DNA of 64,000 nt from an uncultured Oscillospiraceae bacterium (GTDB lineage Bacteria; Bacillota; Clostridia; Oscillospirales; Oscillospiraceae), in contig CAJOEH010000006.1 in assembly GCA_905233385.1 (NCBI GenBank), forward strand, positions 71,313-135,312, given 5' to 3'. Positions within the stretch are counted from its first letter, which is position 1. Every line of letters begins with the position of its first letter. A model generated the notes under the pieces. It did not search any database. It saw only the letters and a list, made by a program, of their open reading frames with translations, and had not been told where the DNA came from. The translations under genes and the position numbers were made by a program. Of this stretch, positions 18,319 to 27,506 are shown one piece after another.

Positions 18319-20484
18319 TCAGCTTTCCATCTGCTTGCCGAGGAAGCCCGCGACCGTCTGCGCGAGCTTCTGCTCGGACTCGGTCGGCGCGCTGTCGTTC
18401 TCGTTCAGCAGGAGCATCACGCAGCCCATCAGATCGCCCTCGGCGATGATCGGCGCGGCGACGCCGAGATGATACCGCTCGACGGATTCCGCGGGCTTCA
18501 ACCGCGCCTCGCCCGCGCGGTAGCGGTAGCTCTTGCGCTGCTCCATGAGCTGCTCCAGCTCCGCGGAGTTGCGCTTCTCCAGCAGGTCGCGCTTCGGCGC
18601 GCCCGCCACCGCGATGATCGAATCCCGGTCCGACACCGCCGCGATGTGCCCCGTGTTCTTCCCGATGGACTCGCAGATCTGCGCCGCGAAATCCTGCAGG
18701 TCGCCCATCGGCGAATACTTCTTGAAAATGACCTCCCCGTCCTTCTCCGTATAAATCTCCAGCGGGTCAACGTCGCTGACAACATTGGCGTCGAAAACCT
18801 TGTCCGCCGTCTTTTTGGAACGTTGGACAATGCGGCATTTTAAGCTGTTTTCGGCGCCCTCAGGAAAATTTACGGTGTCCTCAAAATCGCCGCAGCGCAG
18901 CAGCGCGTCGATGTCCGGCTTGAATTTGATTTCCAGATGATCTTCAAAGACGAGAATGCGGTCGATGAGCAGTTCGAGGTCATTGCGGTCGAGCTTTTCC
19001 TTTTCGATGATGTCCGCGAACAGCTCCAGCGCGGTCTTTGCCGTGCGGTTGACCTGAATGATCGTGTTCCGCTTGTCGGTCAGCAGATCGATCTGGTGAT
19101 TGAATCCGTCGATCTTCTTCTGCAGATCCGCCTCGATCTCATCGTACATTGGCTCGACGGTTTCCGCACGCTCCGGGTACTTTGTGATCTCGCGGATGCG
19201 CTGGCGCTTGGTGACTTTCAGTTCTTCCTCCAGCCCTGCCAGAACCTCTGCGAGATGATCGGCGGACAGTTCGGTTTCCTCGACTTGCTCCTCGCCCTTT
19301 TCCAGCTCCGTGTTGAGCGGTTCCAGCATTTCGCCGCAGCGTTCCGCCAGTTTCTGAAAGTAATACTTCAGAAATTCATCCAGCGTTTTCACGTGGATGT
19401 GATGACTGGTGCAGCCCTTGCGTCCGCGGCGGTGATAAGTGCCGCAGGTGTAGGCGGGTTCGAGATCGCGGCGGCTCATGGCGAACATCGGGCTGCCGCA
19501 GTCGCCGCACTCTAAAAAACCGGAGTACACGTTGTCGTTGATCTTCACGCCGCGGTAATTGGTGCGCGACCGCTTCTCCCGCAGGGCGCGGGTGATCGCG
19601 AAGGTGCGGTAGTCGATGATCGCCTGATGGTGGTTCTCAATGACGATCTGCTCGTCCTCGTCGCGGCGAACGTCCTTGCCGTTAATTTTGACGCGGGTGT
19701 ACTTCGCCTGACGGAGCGTGCCGATATAGAAGTCGTTGTCCAGAATTCCCTGGACGGTCACGATCGCCCATGCGGCTTTGGCACGCGGCTTGTAGTCTCT
19801 GCCTTCCGCGTCCTTGCGCATTTCCTCGGACATCCGCGGCGTGGGAACGCCCTCCTCGGTCAGATAATTCGCGATCCGGTTGTAGCCCCAGCCGGCGTTG
19901 TTGTACAGATCGAAGATCTTGCGGACGATCTCCGCCTCCGTGGGAACGATCTCAAACTCCTTCCGCTTGTTGATGATATAGCCGTAGGGCGCGGCGCAGA
20001 GCCATTGACCGTCCTGCTGCCGCCGTTTGATGACGTTCCGCACCTTGCGGGACGTGTCGGTCACGGGCATTTCGTTGACAAGGAACTGGAACTGGATCTT
20101 CAGCCAGTCGTCGTCGTTCGGAAAGTCGATCCCGTCGCCGACGGAAATGATGCGAACGCCGGCGTCGCGCAGGTCTTCCAGCTCGACAAGGCCGCGGCTG
20201 TTGCGGCGGGAGAAACGCGAAAAGTCCTTGACGACAAGGATGTCGAATTTGTGCGCCATCAGCCCGCGGCGCATCTCCTGATAGCCCTCGCGCTGTTCGA
20301 AGGTATAGCCGGAGCGGTCGCGGTCTTCAAAGAAGGTAAGTTTGCTGCCGGGGAAGGTACGTTTTACGTAGTCCTCGATGATCAACTTCTGGTTTTCAAT
20401 GGAAACGTTCTTTTGATCCAGTTCGTCGTCCACCGAGATGCGGGCATAGCCCGCGATGTCAAAGATTTCGTTCGTTTGTGTCAC
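18319..20484 (-). CDS. Large serine recombinase fused in frame to the C-terminal 147 aa of host SpoVT
   Basis: N-terminus YARISVDDELDQKNVSIENQK (resolvase), KDFSRFSRRN, recombinase and zinc-ribbon domains (CGDCGSPMF...CGTYHRRGRKGCTSHHIH), coiled coil. After VVSDVDP the sequence becomes LEIYTEKDGEVIFKKYSPMGDLQDFAAQICESIGKN..., aligning to the SpoVT C-terminus. Confidence 0.93.
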   Translation of the reverse strand: MTQTNEIFDIAGYARISVDDELDQKNVSIENQKLIIEDYVKRTFPGSKLTFFEDRDRSGYTFEQREGYQEMRRGLMAHKFDILVVKDFSRFSRRNSRGLVELEDLRDAGVRIISVGDGIDFPNDDDWLKIQFQFLVNEMPVTDTSRKVRNVIKRRQQDGQWLCAAPYGYIINKRKEFEIVPTEAEIVRKIFDLYNNAGWGYNRIANYLTEEGVPTPRMSEEMRKDAEGRDYKPRAKAAWAIVTVQGILDNDFYIGTLRQAKYTRVKINGKDVRRDEDEQIVIENHHQAIIDYRTFAITRALREKRSRTNYRGVKINDNVYSGFLECGDCGSPMFAMSRRDLEPAYTCGTYHRRGRKGCTSHHIHVKTLDEFLKYYFQKLAERCGEMLEPLNTELEKGEEQVEETELSADHLAEVLAGLEEELKVTKRQRIREITKYPERAETVEPMYDEIEADLQKKIDGFNHQIDLLTDKRNTIIQVNRTAKTALELFADIIEKEKLDRNDLELLIDRILVFEDHLEIKFKPDIDALLRCGDFEDTVNFPEGAENSLKCRIVQRSKKTADKVFDANVVSDVDPLEIYTEKDGEVIFKKYSPMGDLQDFAAQICESIGKNTGHIAAVSDRDSIIAVAGAPKRDLLEKRNSAELEQLMEQRKSYRYRAGEARLKPAESVERYHLGVAAPIIAEGDLMGCVMLLLNENDSAPTESEQKLAQTVAGFLGKQMES

Positions 20485-20535
20485 CTCCTAAATATTTCCT
20501 ATGCGTCTGCGCCGATTTCACTCTATACAGACGTT

Positions 20536-20564
20536 ATTGTATCATGGAAAACAGAGAAATGCAA
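20536..20564 (-). promoter_or_regulatory. Predicted sigma-A-type promoter of the recombinase gene
   Basis: Minus strand TTGCAT-17 nt-TACAAT. Confidence 0.55.
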
Positions 20565-20664
20565 GAGCAATTCGGAGCAAATATGTAAAAATGACAGAAT
20601 TCACAGTTGATTTTTCACGATACCGTGATATAATATAAGTGACCACATAAAGGAGGGTTCAAAT

Positions 20665-20919
20665 ATGCCGGTATTGTCCAGGTTCTATGGGATCATTATT
20701 CGTATGTACTTTCAGCAGGCGGAGCACAATCCGCCGCATATCCATGCTCTTTACGGCGAGGATATGGCCGCCATCGACATTCAGACGGGTGAAGTGCTGG
20801 AAGGCCATCTGCCGCCCAAGGCGCTCGCTATGGTCCGTGAATGGGCGTCGATTCATAAAGACGATCTTCTGCATATGTGGGAGACACAGGAGTTCAAGGC
20901 GCTTTCTCCCCTTGAGTAA
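20665..20919 (+). CDS. DUF4160-type protein
   Basis: ISRFYGIIIRMYFQQAEHNPPHIHALYGEDMAAIDI-like sequence. Confidence 0.85.
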   Translation: MPVLSRFYGIIIRMYFQQAEHNPPHIHALYGEDMAAIDIQTGEVLEGHLPPKALAMVREWASIHKDDLLHMWETQEFKALSPLE

Positions 20920-20931
20920 GGAGTTGATACT

Positions 20932-21372
20932 ATGTTCCATAAAGTAAAGGCGGTAAACGCTCTGCCGGACTATCGCCTGAGCGTGCAGTTTGCGGAGGGC
21001 GTAACAAAAATCTATGATGTAAAGCCCTTGTTTGCAAAATGGGCGGCGTTCAAAGCGCTGGAGAATGCTCCCGAGGTGTTTGCCGGTGTGGGGGTTGACG
21101 TGGGCGGCTACGGGATCATCTGGAATGATGACCTTGACTTGTCGTGCGACGAACTTTTTGCAAACGGCGAGACGGTCAAGACACCCTTTGACGGGCTGAT
21201 CGCATTTACCGATGCCACCCAGCTTTGGGGGCTGAATGAAAGCACGCTGCGCAAGGCAATTGCCTACGGCAAACTTGTCAATGGTGTAGATGCCTGCAAA
21301 TACGGAAAGCAATGGGTCGTTTCGATGAATGCAATGAAACGTGAATACGGTAATCCGAAAGAACGCTTTTGA
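20932..21372 (+). CDS. DUF2442-type protein with C-terminal HTH-like region
   Basis: PDYRLSVQFAEGVTKIYDVKPLF...GVGVDVGGYGIIWNDDLDLSCDELFANG; then LNESTLRKAIAYGKLVNGVDACKYGKQWVVS. Confidence 0.85.
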   Translation: MFHKVKAVNALPDYRLSVQFAEGVTKIYDVKPLFAKWAAFKALENAPEVFAGVGVDVGGYGIIWNDDLDLSCDELFANGETVKTPFDGLIAFTDATQLWGLNESTLRKAIAYGKLVNGVDACKYGKQWVVSMNAMKREYGNPKERF

Positions 21373-21457
21373 AATAACAGACAGTATTCTGTGATGTAAG
21401 CGGCTCTATTCCACCGGACAGGTGGAATAGAGCCGCTTGTTTGTTATGAAGGAGTCC

Positions 21458-21721
21458 TCAGCGTTCTGCCGCCGGCTGCATTTTTGCGCGGCGGAGTTCC
21501 AACTCTGCGAGCCGTCGGCGGTTAAAGAGAAGCAGATCGCGGGTAAGCTCGTACAGATCGCCCTCGCCGGATTCAAACACCGCGACCAGATACTTCTTTG
21601 CCTTGTATTCGGCGCAGATCGGTTTCAGGCGTTCCCGGACAGCCGGATCGTTCTTCTCTGCCTTCGTCAGCCAGATCGCTACGTGCTTTTTGTCTTCGTG
21701 GACGTCAATTTCCATAGGCAA
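21458..21721 (-). CDS. Small conserved-type protein next to the relaxase
   Basis: 87-aa ORF MPMEIDVHEDKKHVAIWLTKAEKND..., same strand as mob. Confidence 0.65.
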   Translation of the reverse strand: MPMEIDVHEDKKHVAIWLTKAEKNDPAVRERLKPICAEYKAKKYLVAVFESGEGDLYELTRDLLLFNRRRLAELELRRAKMQPAAER

Positions 21722-21748
21722 CTTTCTCCTTTTCCCTCTCTATTTTCC

Positions 21749-22696
21749 TCATCTTTCCTGCGCTTTATACTTGGCGACGCGCTTTGCCGCATCCAGAATC
21801 TCGGGCGGGATCGCTCCCACGAGCTGCCGAAGCTCTTCCAGCTCTTTCTGCCGCGTGGCTTCTTCCAACCGGCGTGCGATACCGCCGCCTTTTGCCTCGG
21901 CAAGCTCCCGCTTCAGCGACTTTTGCTCCGCGGTCAGATCCTGCAAAGCGTTGCCGTAGCGCCGCAGCTCTGTCTGCATTTCCTCCACGCCGAGCACGTA
22001 CTTGTTGATGAGCTTTTCCACCTGCGCGACCTTCTCCTTTTTGTTGAACAGATTGACGTCTTTCAGCATTTGCAGGATGCGCTCGCGCATCTTGTCCAGA
22101 TGATATGCCTCCTTGAACAGCCGCGGCGGAACGTGGGCGCGGCCGGTCTTGCTCGCGCTCTCGCCGCGTTCCAGGTCGGGGTATTTCTGCACCATCGTCT
22201 TCCAGAAGCCGTCCTGCCACCGGGTCAGGTTTTTTCGGTTGCCGATGATCTCTTTTGCGCAGAGCCGCTTGTCTTCCGTCAGCGGGACAAAACAAAGGTG
22301 CATATGGGGCGTTTTCTCGTCCATATGCACCACGGCGGACAGGATCGTCTCTTTCGACTGATTCTTTTCGATGAAGCGCAGAGCGAGCTCAAAGTATTCT
22401 CTGACCTCGGCGGGCTTTTTGCCCTTGAAGAACTCCGGGCTGGCGGTGATGAGCGCTTCGACCACGCGAACGCTGTCCGAACGGGTGCGGCAGCCGGCTT
22501 CGGCGATCTGCCGTTCCGCCTCGGCGCGGTAGCTCTGCTTCGGCGTGATCAGATGAATGTTGAGGTGACTGCGGCTTTTGTCCACGTCGGGATTGCTCGC
22601 GTAGGTCTCTTTCGTGCGCTCGTTGTGCGCCTCGATGCGCCCGATCTCCGGGCCTTTGTATTTTGCGAATCGCAGGATTCCGTATTGAGGTTTCAT
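21749..22696 (-). CDS. MobV-family relaxase (Pre/Mob)
   Basis: SNPDVDKSRSHLNIHL, VHMDEKTPHMHLCFVPLTEDKRLCAKEI (HxDExTPHxH motif). Confidence 0.93.
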   Translation of the reverse strand: MKPQYGILRFAKYKGPEIGRIEAHNERTKETYASNPDVDKSRSHLNIHLITPKQSYRAEAERQIAEAGCRTRSDSVRVVEALITASPEFFKGKKPAEVREYFELALRFIEKNQSKETILSAVVHMDEKTPHMHLCFVPLTEDKRLCAKEIIGNRKNLTRWQDGFWKTMVQKYPDLERGESASKTGRAHVPPRLFKEAYHLDKMRERILQMLKDVNLFNKKEKVAQVEKLINKYVLGVEEMQTELRRYGNALQDLTAEQKSLKRELAEAKGGGIARRLEEATRQKELEELRQLVGAIPPEILDAAKRVAKYKAQER

Positions 22697-22790
22697 TTTG
22701 ATTTCCTTTCTAAAGTGAAAATTGTCCATCCCATCCGCCCATCCGTCACGAACGGGATGTTTGGGATGGGTGGGATAGAGAAAAACGGGC

Positions 22791-24083
22791 TTACAGCGTG
22801 TTTACCGCTTCGATGCCCCAGAAGCCGTTCACGCGCTTTCCGAGGGCGTTCTGGATGTGATTGTCGTGTTCCAGACCGAACTCGTCGGCGTGCTTTTTCA
22901 GCGTCATGCTGACCGTCCGCGCCGAAAGCGGCTTGCAGGCGTTGTCGCCGCACCAACGGGTGTAGATATCGTACAGGTCGGCGGACGTGATCGCTCCGTC
23001 GGCTTTCAGACGGATATATCCGTCGGAGCGCAGGAACGGCAGAACGTTGTCCGCCTCCTGCCGCGCGTCTTCACGGTTGCTTTTGGTCTGACTGCTCTCG
23101 GTGAAGCGGAAGTTGTTCGCGATCAGCCGCCGGAGTCCGTCCAGACACCACAGAAAGATCCCCTCGGCTTCCGCGCAGAGTTTGTCCGCAAGGTACGGAT
23201 CGTCCTCGCGGTCTGCCGCCTTCTTTTTGACCGACAGGATAAGCTGCCGCTGGTAGAAGCCGTCCGTGTGATCGTAGAGCGATTCCAGATCTCCGTTGGA
23301 GAACGCGAGAAAGCGGACGTAGATATCGCCCTGATAGCTCTGTTCGCCCTTCCGTTCCAGGTCCATCGGCATTTCCGCAGAGATCAGCGATTTGAGATAG
23401 TGCGTGGATTTCAGCGCTTCCATCTTCATATCGTCGTCCACCATCAGCAGTTCGTCTTCCAGATCGGCGCGGGCGAACGGGCTGTGTTCGACCTTCGCGA
23501 TGCAGCCGTTTTTCAGGTTGCTGCCGAGCAGCTTCTGCATCACGATGCCGATGCGGCTCTTGCCCTCGCCGCCATTGCCCTTGAGCAGCAGCATCGTCTG
23601 TCCGCGGTTCGTCGGGATCAGGCAATAGCCCAGATACTCCTGCAGGGTGAGCGCGTCTTCCGGTTCGAGCAGCTCAGACAAAAACCGCAGCCAGATTGTC
23701 GGCTGCGGCGCGTCGGGATCGTATCGGACGGGAAGACGGTTGCGGCAGAATTCCTTGTCCGGCACAAATCTGCCGTCCAGAAACAGCGTGCCGTTGGCGA
23801 CGTGGAGCCGGTCCTCCTGCATGGGCAGGCCCGGCGCGTAGCATTCCAGACGGAGCAGTTCAAGCAGATTCGCGACGCGGCGGGTGAGCCCGTTCGCAAA
23901 GTGCGGACGGAGCATTTCGTAGATCTGCCTGCGCACGCCGTCCTCGCCGCTGACGCGGCCTTCCGTGGTGAAGAACCTGCCGTTGACGCAGACCATCGGA
24001 TGCGCCAGCAGGAAGTCTTCGCAGAACTGCGCCTCGTTGAAGCTCTTGTCCTGCAGCCAGCGTGGTGTTTCAGCTTTCATCAT
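22791..24083 (-). CDS. P4-family primase/SF3 helicase-like protein
   Basis: LLKGNGGEGKSRIGIVMQKLLG (Walker A), LLMVDDDM (Walker B), D5-type C-terminus. Confidence 0.88.
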   Translation of the reverse strand: MMKAETPRWLQDKSFNEAQFCEDFLLAHPMVCVNGRFFTTEGRVSGEDGVRRQIYEMLRPHFANGLTRRVANLLELLRLECYAPGLPMQEDRLHVANGTLFLDGRFVPDKEFCRNRLPVRYDPDAPQPTIWLRFLSELLEPEDALTLQEYLGYCLIPTNRGQTMLLLKGNGGEGKSRIGIVMQKLLGSNLKNGCIAKVEHSPFARADLEDELLMVDDDMKMEALKSTHYLKSLISAEMPMDLERKGEQSYQGDIYVRFLAFSNGDLESLYDHTDGFYQRQLILSVKKKAADREDDPYLADKLCAEAEGIFLWCLDGLRRLIANNFRFTESSQTKSNREDARQEADNVLPFLRSDGYIRLKADGAITSADLYDIYTRWCGDNACKPLSARTVSMTLKKHADEFGLEHDNHIQNALGKRVNGFWGIEAVNTL

Positions 24084-24660
24084 CGCTCTCCGCCATGAAC
24101 TGCCGGACGCGTGCCTGCATCTGTTCCAGCCGGTCGTCTTTCAGAAGCAGTTCGACCGCCTCGGCGCGTTCCGCGTCCGTGCCTTCGTCCAGCGTTTCCA
24201 GCAAGTACTCCACGGCGTCCGTCATCCTGCACGCCTCCGCAAAGCGCTCGTCCGGTACGTCGTCCGGCGACGTCGGCGCGCAGGTGTGCCGCCAGTTCTG
24301 CAGAACCTGCAGATAGTCACGCAGGACGCTTTTGCAGAGCCGTTCGTTGTTCTGCTGCGCCGTGTACCGGTGCAGCTTTCCGAGCAGGGATTCCTTTTCC
24401 TCGGCGATCCCGAAGTCCGCCGCCAGCAGTTTGGCGGCCTCCGCGACCGGAAGGTCAAAGAGCCTCGCGGCAAAGTCGATGACGTCCCCGTGCGCGCCGC
24501 AGCCGAAACAATGATAATGATCGTCGTACAGCTTCATACTCGGCGTATGATCGTCGTGGAACGGACATCGGAGCATCCCATTCTGCCCGACCGGCAGACC
24601 GTAGCGTTCCGCCGCCATCCGTGGGGTGACGGCGGATTTGATTGATTCAAAATGGATCAT
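24070..24660 (-). CDS. CHC2 zinc-finger primase-type protein
   Basis: RCPFHDDHTPSMKLYDDHYHCFGCGAHGDVIDFAARL. Confidence 0.9.
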   Translation of the reverse strand: MIHFESIKSAVTPRMAAERYGLPVGQNGMLRCPFHDDHTPSMKLYDDHYHCFGCGAHGDVIDFAARLFDLPVAEAAKLLAADFGIAEEKESLLGKLHRYTAQQNNERLCKSVLRDYLQVLQNWRHTCAPTSPDDVPDERFAEACRMTDAVEYLLETLDEGTDAERAEAVELLLKDDRLEQMQARVRQFMAESDDES

Positions 24661-24760
24661 GGCATTTCCTCCTTTCTTGAAAATTTAACAGGTGATCGTT
24701 CTGTCGGCGGGAGTATACGGAGAAAATGCCGACAACCTGCCAAATCAGGCACAAATGCAA

Positions 24761-24818
24761 GAAAAAAGGAAAAGCCCGCCGGAAATCTTGCAGAAATGCA
24801 AGCCGGCGGGCTTCATAT
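24761..24818. terminator. Hairpin terminator
   Basis: aagcccgccggaaatcttgcagaaatgcaagccggcgggctt. Confidence 0.6.
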
Positions 24819-24896
24819 TGAATTGGCGAAGCGAATCTGATATAATGAAGGCAGATGACAAAACGCACCTCTAAGCATACGAAGGAGGAGTTGCAG

Positions 24897-27146
24897 ATGA
24901 AAACACGAATTCTTGCGATTCTGCTGGCGGTCTTGCTGTTGTTGAGCGTACTGCCGACGGCGGCGCTGGCAGCGCCGGACGACGCAGGAGCGGACATTCT
25001 GGTCGAGGGCGATACGCCCCATCGCATCCATTGGACGATGTATCGGGACGGTACGCTCCGCCTTGAGCACACCGACAAGTATTCCTGTCTGGATCCGAAT
25101 GACCGTCCTTGGGTTGCCACATTCATAGTCGACGGACATGAAATCTATGGGGATTGGCATATCCGCACACTGGTGATCGAGGACGGAATAACGTATATTC
25201 CGGAAAATATGTTCCGGGAACTTCCGGCGCTGGAAAACGTCATCGTGAACGGTTCTCTGACGGAGATCGGGGAAAACGCATTCGGAGGATGCCAGGCGCT
25301 GCGCGATGTAACGATCCACGGAAACGTGGGCGGCTTTGACGGCGACGCCTGCTGGGGCGGCGTCCGCGCGAACGCCTTTTATCTCTGCAAGTGCATGCAG
25401 GGCTTCTACGTGGACGGACGCATTGCCAACGTCGGCGAAAGCGCGTTTTCGGGCGCAGACCTGTCCGGCATTTTCCCGCTGGTTTGCGGCGACATCGGAG
25501 CAGGGGCGTTTAAGAACAACCCGTCTTTCTACACCCTTCCTCCGGTCCGCGGCAGCGTCTGCGAAGACGCATTGAAAGGCACCACTATGAAAAACGAGCC
25601 GGTTTTCGTGGTATCCTCCCATCACGGGGATCTGAGCGGATTGGAAATTACGCGAAAGGCTCCGGTATGGAGCAGCTTTACGCAAAGTGTCTTGATGGTT
25701 GATGAAGATGCTTCTCCACGCATCTATTTTACCGGCACAGAGGCGGAGTTTCAGGCGAATTTCAGCAAGTACAAACGTTCCCACGAAGTGCAGCATCTGG
25801 GCGAACACGTCACCTGGGCGCTGGACGAGGAAACCGGCGTGCTGACGATCAGCGGCTACGGCTCCTGCATCGACCTGCTGTATATGGTTGAGCAGCCGTG
25901 GCTGAACATCCCGGGCGGGACCTGGGACGAAAACCGCGAGCGGATCACAAAGGTCCGCGTGCCCTACGGTCTGCGCCTCGGCGCGCATTACCTCGATCAG
26001 TTGGAAGATCGGGTAGAGTACTACTACGACCAAAGCGGAACACTCGGGACTGTGAACTGGGGGATTTCCGCCGGCAAGCTCTTCGTGAGCGGCACGGGCG
26101 CGATCCCGAGCCTCTATGGCAGGGAGAACGACGCCTGGATGCCGTATCGGGGAGAGGCCAGCGAGGACGTCAACGGAAACGGGATCAACGAGATCATCAT
26201 CGGGGACGGGATCACCGCGATCGGCTTCGGCGCGTTTATGAATTGCCCGAACCTGGAGCGGGTTACCTTTGCCGACAGCATCACGTCGGTGGAAGGCGCC
26301 GCGTTCTACGGCTGCCGGAATCTGAACAACGTTTCTCTGCCCTACCATCTCAAAACGATCGGGCGCAACGCATTCACCGACTGCACGGGCTTGCAGCGCA
26401 TTTTCATTCCGGAAACCGTGGAGACGATCGGCCCGCAATGCTTCGACCGCACCGGACTGACGGATATTTTCTACGGCGGCACGACGGAGCGTTGGAACGC
26501 CTTGAACGTAAGCGGCGTGAGCGGCGCGTTCGTGTACATGTCCAGCCCCGGATTCCCGCCCGGCGCGAGCGCAGCACCGACGCACGAGCCCAATTTCTTT
26601 GAAGATGTTTCCGAGGACGCGTACTACTTTGACGCGGTACGCTGGGCGGTGCGTGAGGAGATCACCGCCGGCACAGACGAAACGCACTTCTCGCCCGATG
26701 CGATCTGCACCCGCGCCCAGATGGCGACCTTCCTCTGGCGGACGGCGGGCGAGCCGGAGCCGCAGAGTACCGAAAATCCGTTCAAGGACGTTGCGGAAAC
26801 CGCCTACTATTACAAAGCCGTCCTCTGGGCGGCGGAGGTCGGCATCACGAAGGGCGTGGACGAAAGCCACTTCGCGCCCGAGGCGACCGTCACCCGCGCG
26901 CAGGCGACGACCCTCCTGTGCCGCGCCTTCGGCGGCAAGGCGGAGGGCGACAATCCCTTTGCCGACGTACCTGCAACTGCTTACTATGCGGAAGCAGTCC
27001 GCTGGGCGGCGAAGACCGGCGTGACGAACGGCACCGACGAGACGCATTTCAGCCCCGACGCGCCGTGCCTGCGCTGCCAAATCGTGACCTTCCTCTACCG
27101 CGCCGTGCAGAATCTCGAGCCCATCGAGGACGCGCCGGTTGAGTAA
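24897..27146 (+). CDS. SLH-domain BspA-like surface protein carried within the element
   Basis: RBS gaaggaggag; signal peptide MKTRILAILLAVLLLLSVLPTAALA; LRR_5 repeats; three SLH motifs (FFEDVSEDAYYFDAVRWAVREEITAGTDETHFSPDAICTRAQM). Confidence 0.88.
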   Translation: MKTRILAILLAVLLLLSVLPTAALAAPDDAGADILVEGDTPHRIHWTMYRDGTLRLEHTDKYSCLDPNDRPWVATFIVDGHEIYGDWHIRTLVIEDGITYIPENMFRELPALENVIVNGSLTEIGENAFGGCQALRDVTIHGNVGGFDGDACWGGVRANAFYLCKCMQGFYVDGRIANVGESAFSGADLSGIFPLVCGDIGAGAFKNNPSFYTLPPVRGSVCEDALKGTTMKNEPVFVVSSHHGDLSGLEITRKAPVWSSFTQSVLMVDEDASPRIYFTGTEAEFQANFSKYKRSHEVQHLGEHVTWALDEETGVLTISGYGSCIDLLYMVEQPWLNIPGGTWDENRERITKVRVPYGLRLGAHYLDQLEDRVEYYYDQSGTLGTVNWGISAGKLFVSGTGAIPSLYGRENDAWMPYRGEASEDVNGNGINEIIIGDGITAIGFGAFMNCPNLERVTFADSITSVEGAAFYGCRNLNNVSLPYHLKTIGRNAFTDCTGLQRIFIPETVETIGPQCFDRTGLTDIFYGGTTERWNALNVSGVSGAFVYMSSPGFPPGASAAPTHEPNFFEDVSEDAYYFDAVRWAVREEITAGTDETHFSPDAICTRAQMATFLWRTAGEPEPQSTENPFKDVAETAYYYKAVLWAAEVGITKGVDESHFAPEATVTRAQATTLLCRAFGGKAEGDNPFADVPATAYYAEAVRWAAKTGVTNGTDETHFSPDAPCLRCQIVTFLYRAVQNLEPIEDAPVE

Positions 27147-27179
27147 GCGCCTGCCGAAGACGCACCCTAATTGAAACAA

Positions 27180-27224
27180 AAAACGCCCTCCGGTTGCATC
27201 TGCAACCCGGAGGGCTCTTTCTAT
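27180..27224 (+). terminator. Terminator
   Basis: gccctccggttgcatctgcaacccggagggctctttct. Confidence 0.75.
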
Positions 27225-27317
27225 GCGATTGAAAAAGAAAAATTTAGACCGTTTTATTGGACACAAAAGATGATAGTATGTGAACAGACAATAAAAGTGT
27301 GACTTGGAGGGAGTAAT

Positions 27318-27488
27318 ATGGCATTTGCAGAGGAAAACCACTTGAAAGGCACTTGTGAGAACCAGACCGCCGCGGAATGGATCGAAGATTGGCTGAAGGA
27401 GTTTCCAGAAGACAAAGGATTGGTCCAGAGGTTGCGAGATTTAGGAGATACGGACGAACAAATTAAGGCGTTTCTTGAAGGGATTTAA
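27318..27488 (+). CDS. Small 56-aa protein
   Basis: cttggaggg RBS; MAFAEENHLKGTCENQTAAEWIEDWLKEFPEDKGLVQRLRDLGDTDEQIKAFLEGI, directly before the XRE gene. Confidence 0.55.
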   Translation: MAFAEENHLKGTCENQTAAEWIEDWLKEFPEDKGLVQRLRDLGDTDEQIKAFLEGI

Positions 27489-27506
27489 TCAGGAGGTGTT
27501 GCAGTA

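Noticed and set aside
24813-27341. 842-aa minus-strand ORF opposite the element SLH gene
   Set aside because: Antisense shadow; the plus-strand gene has RBS, signal peptide and SLH domains.
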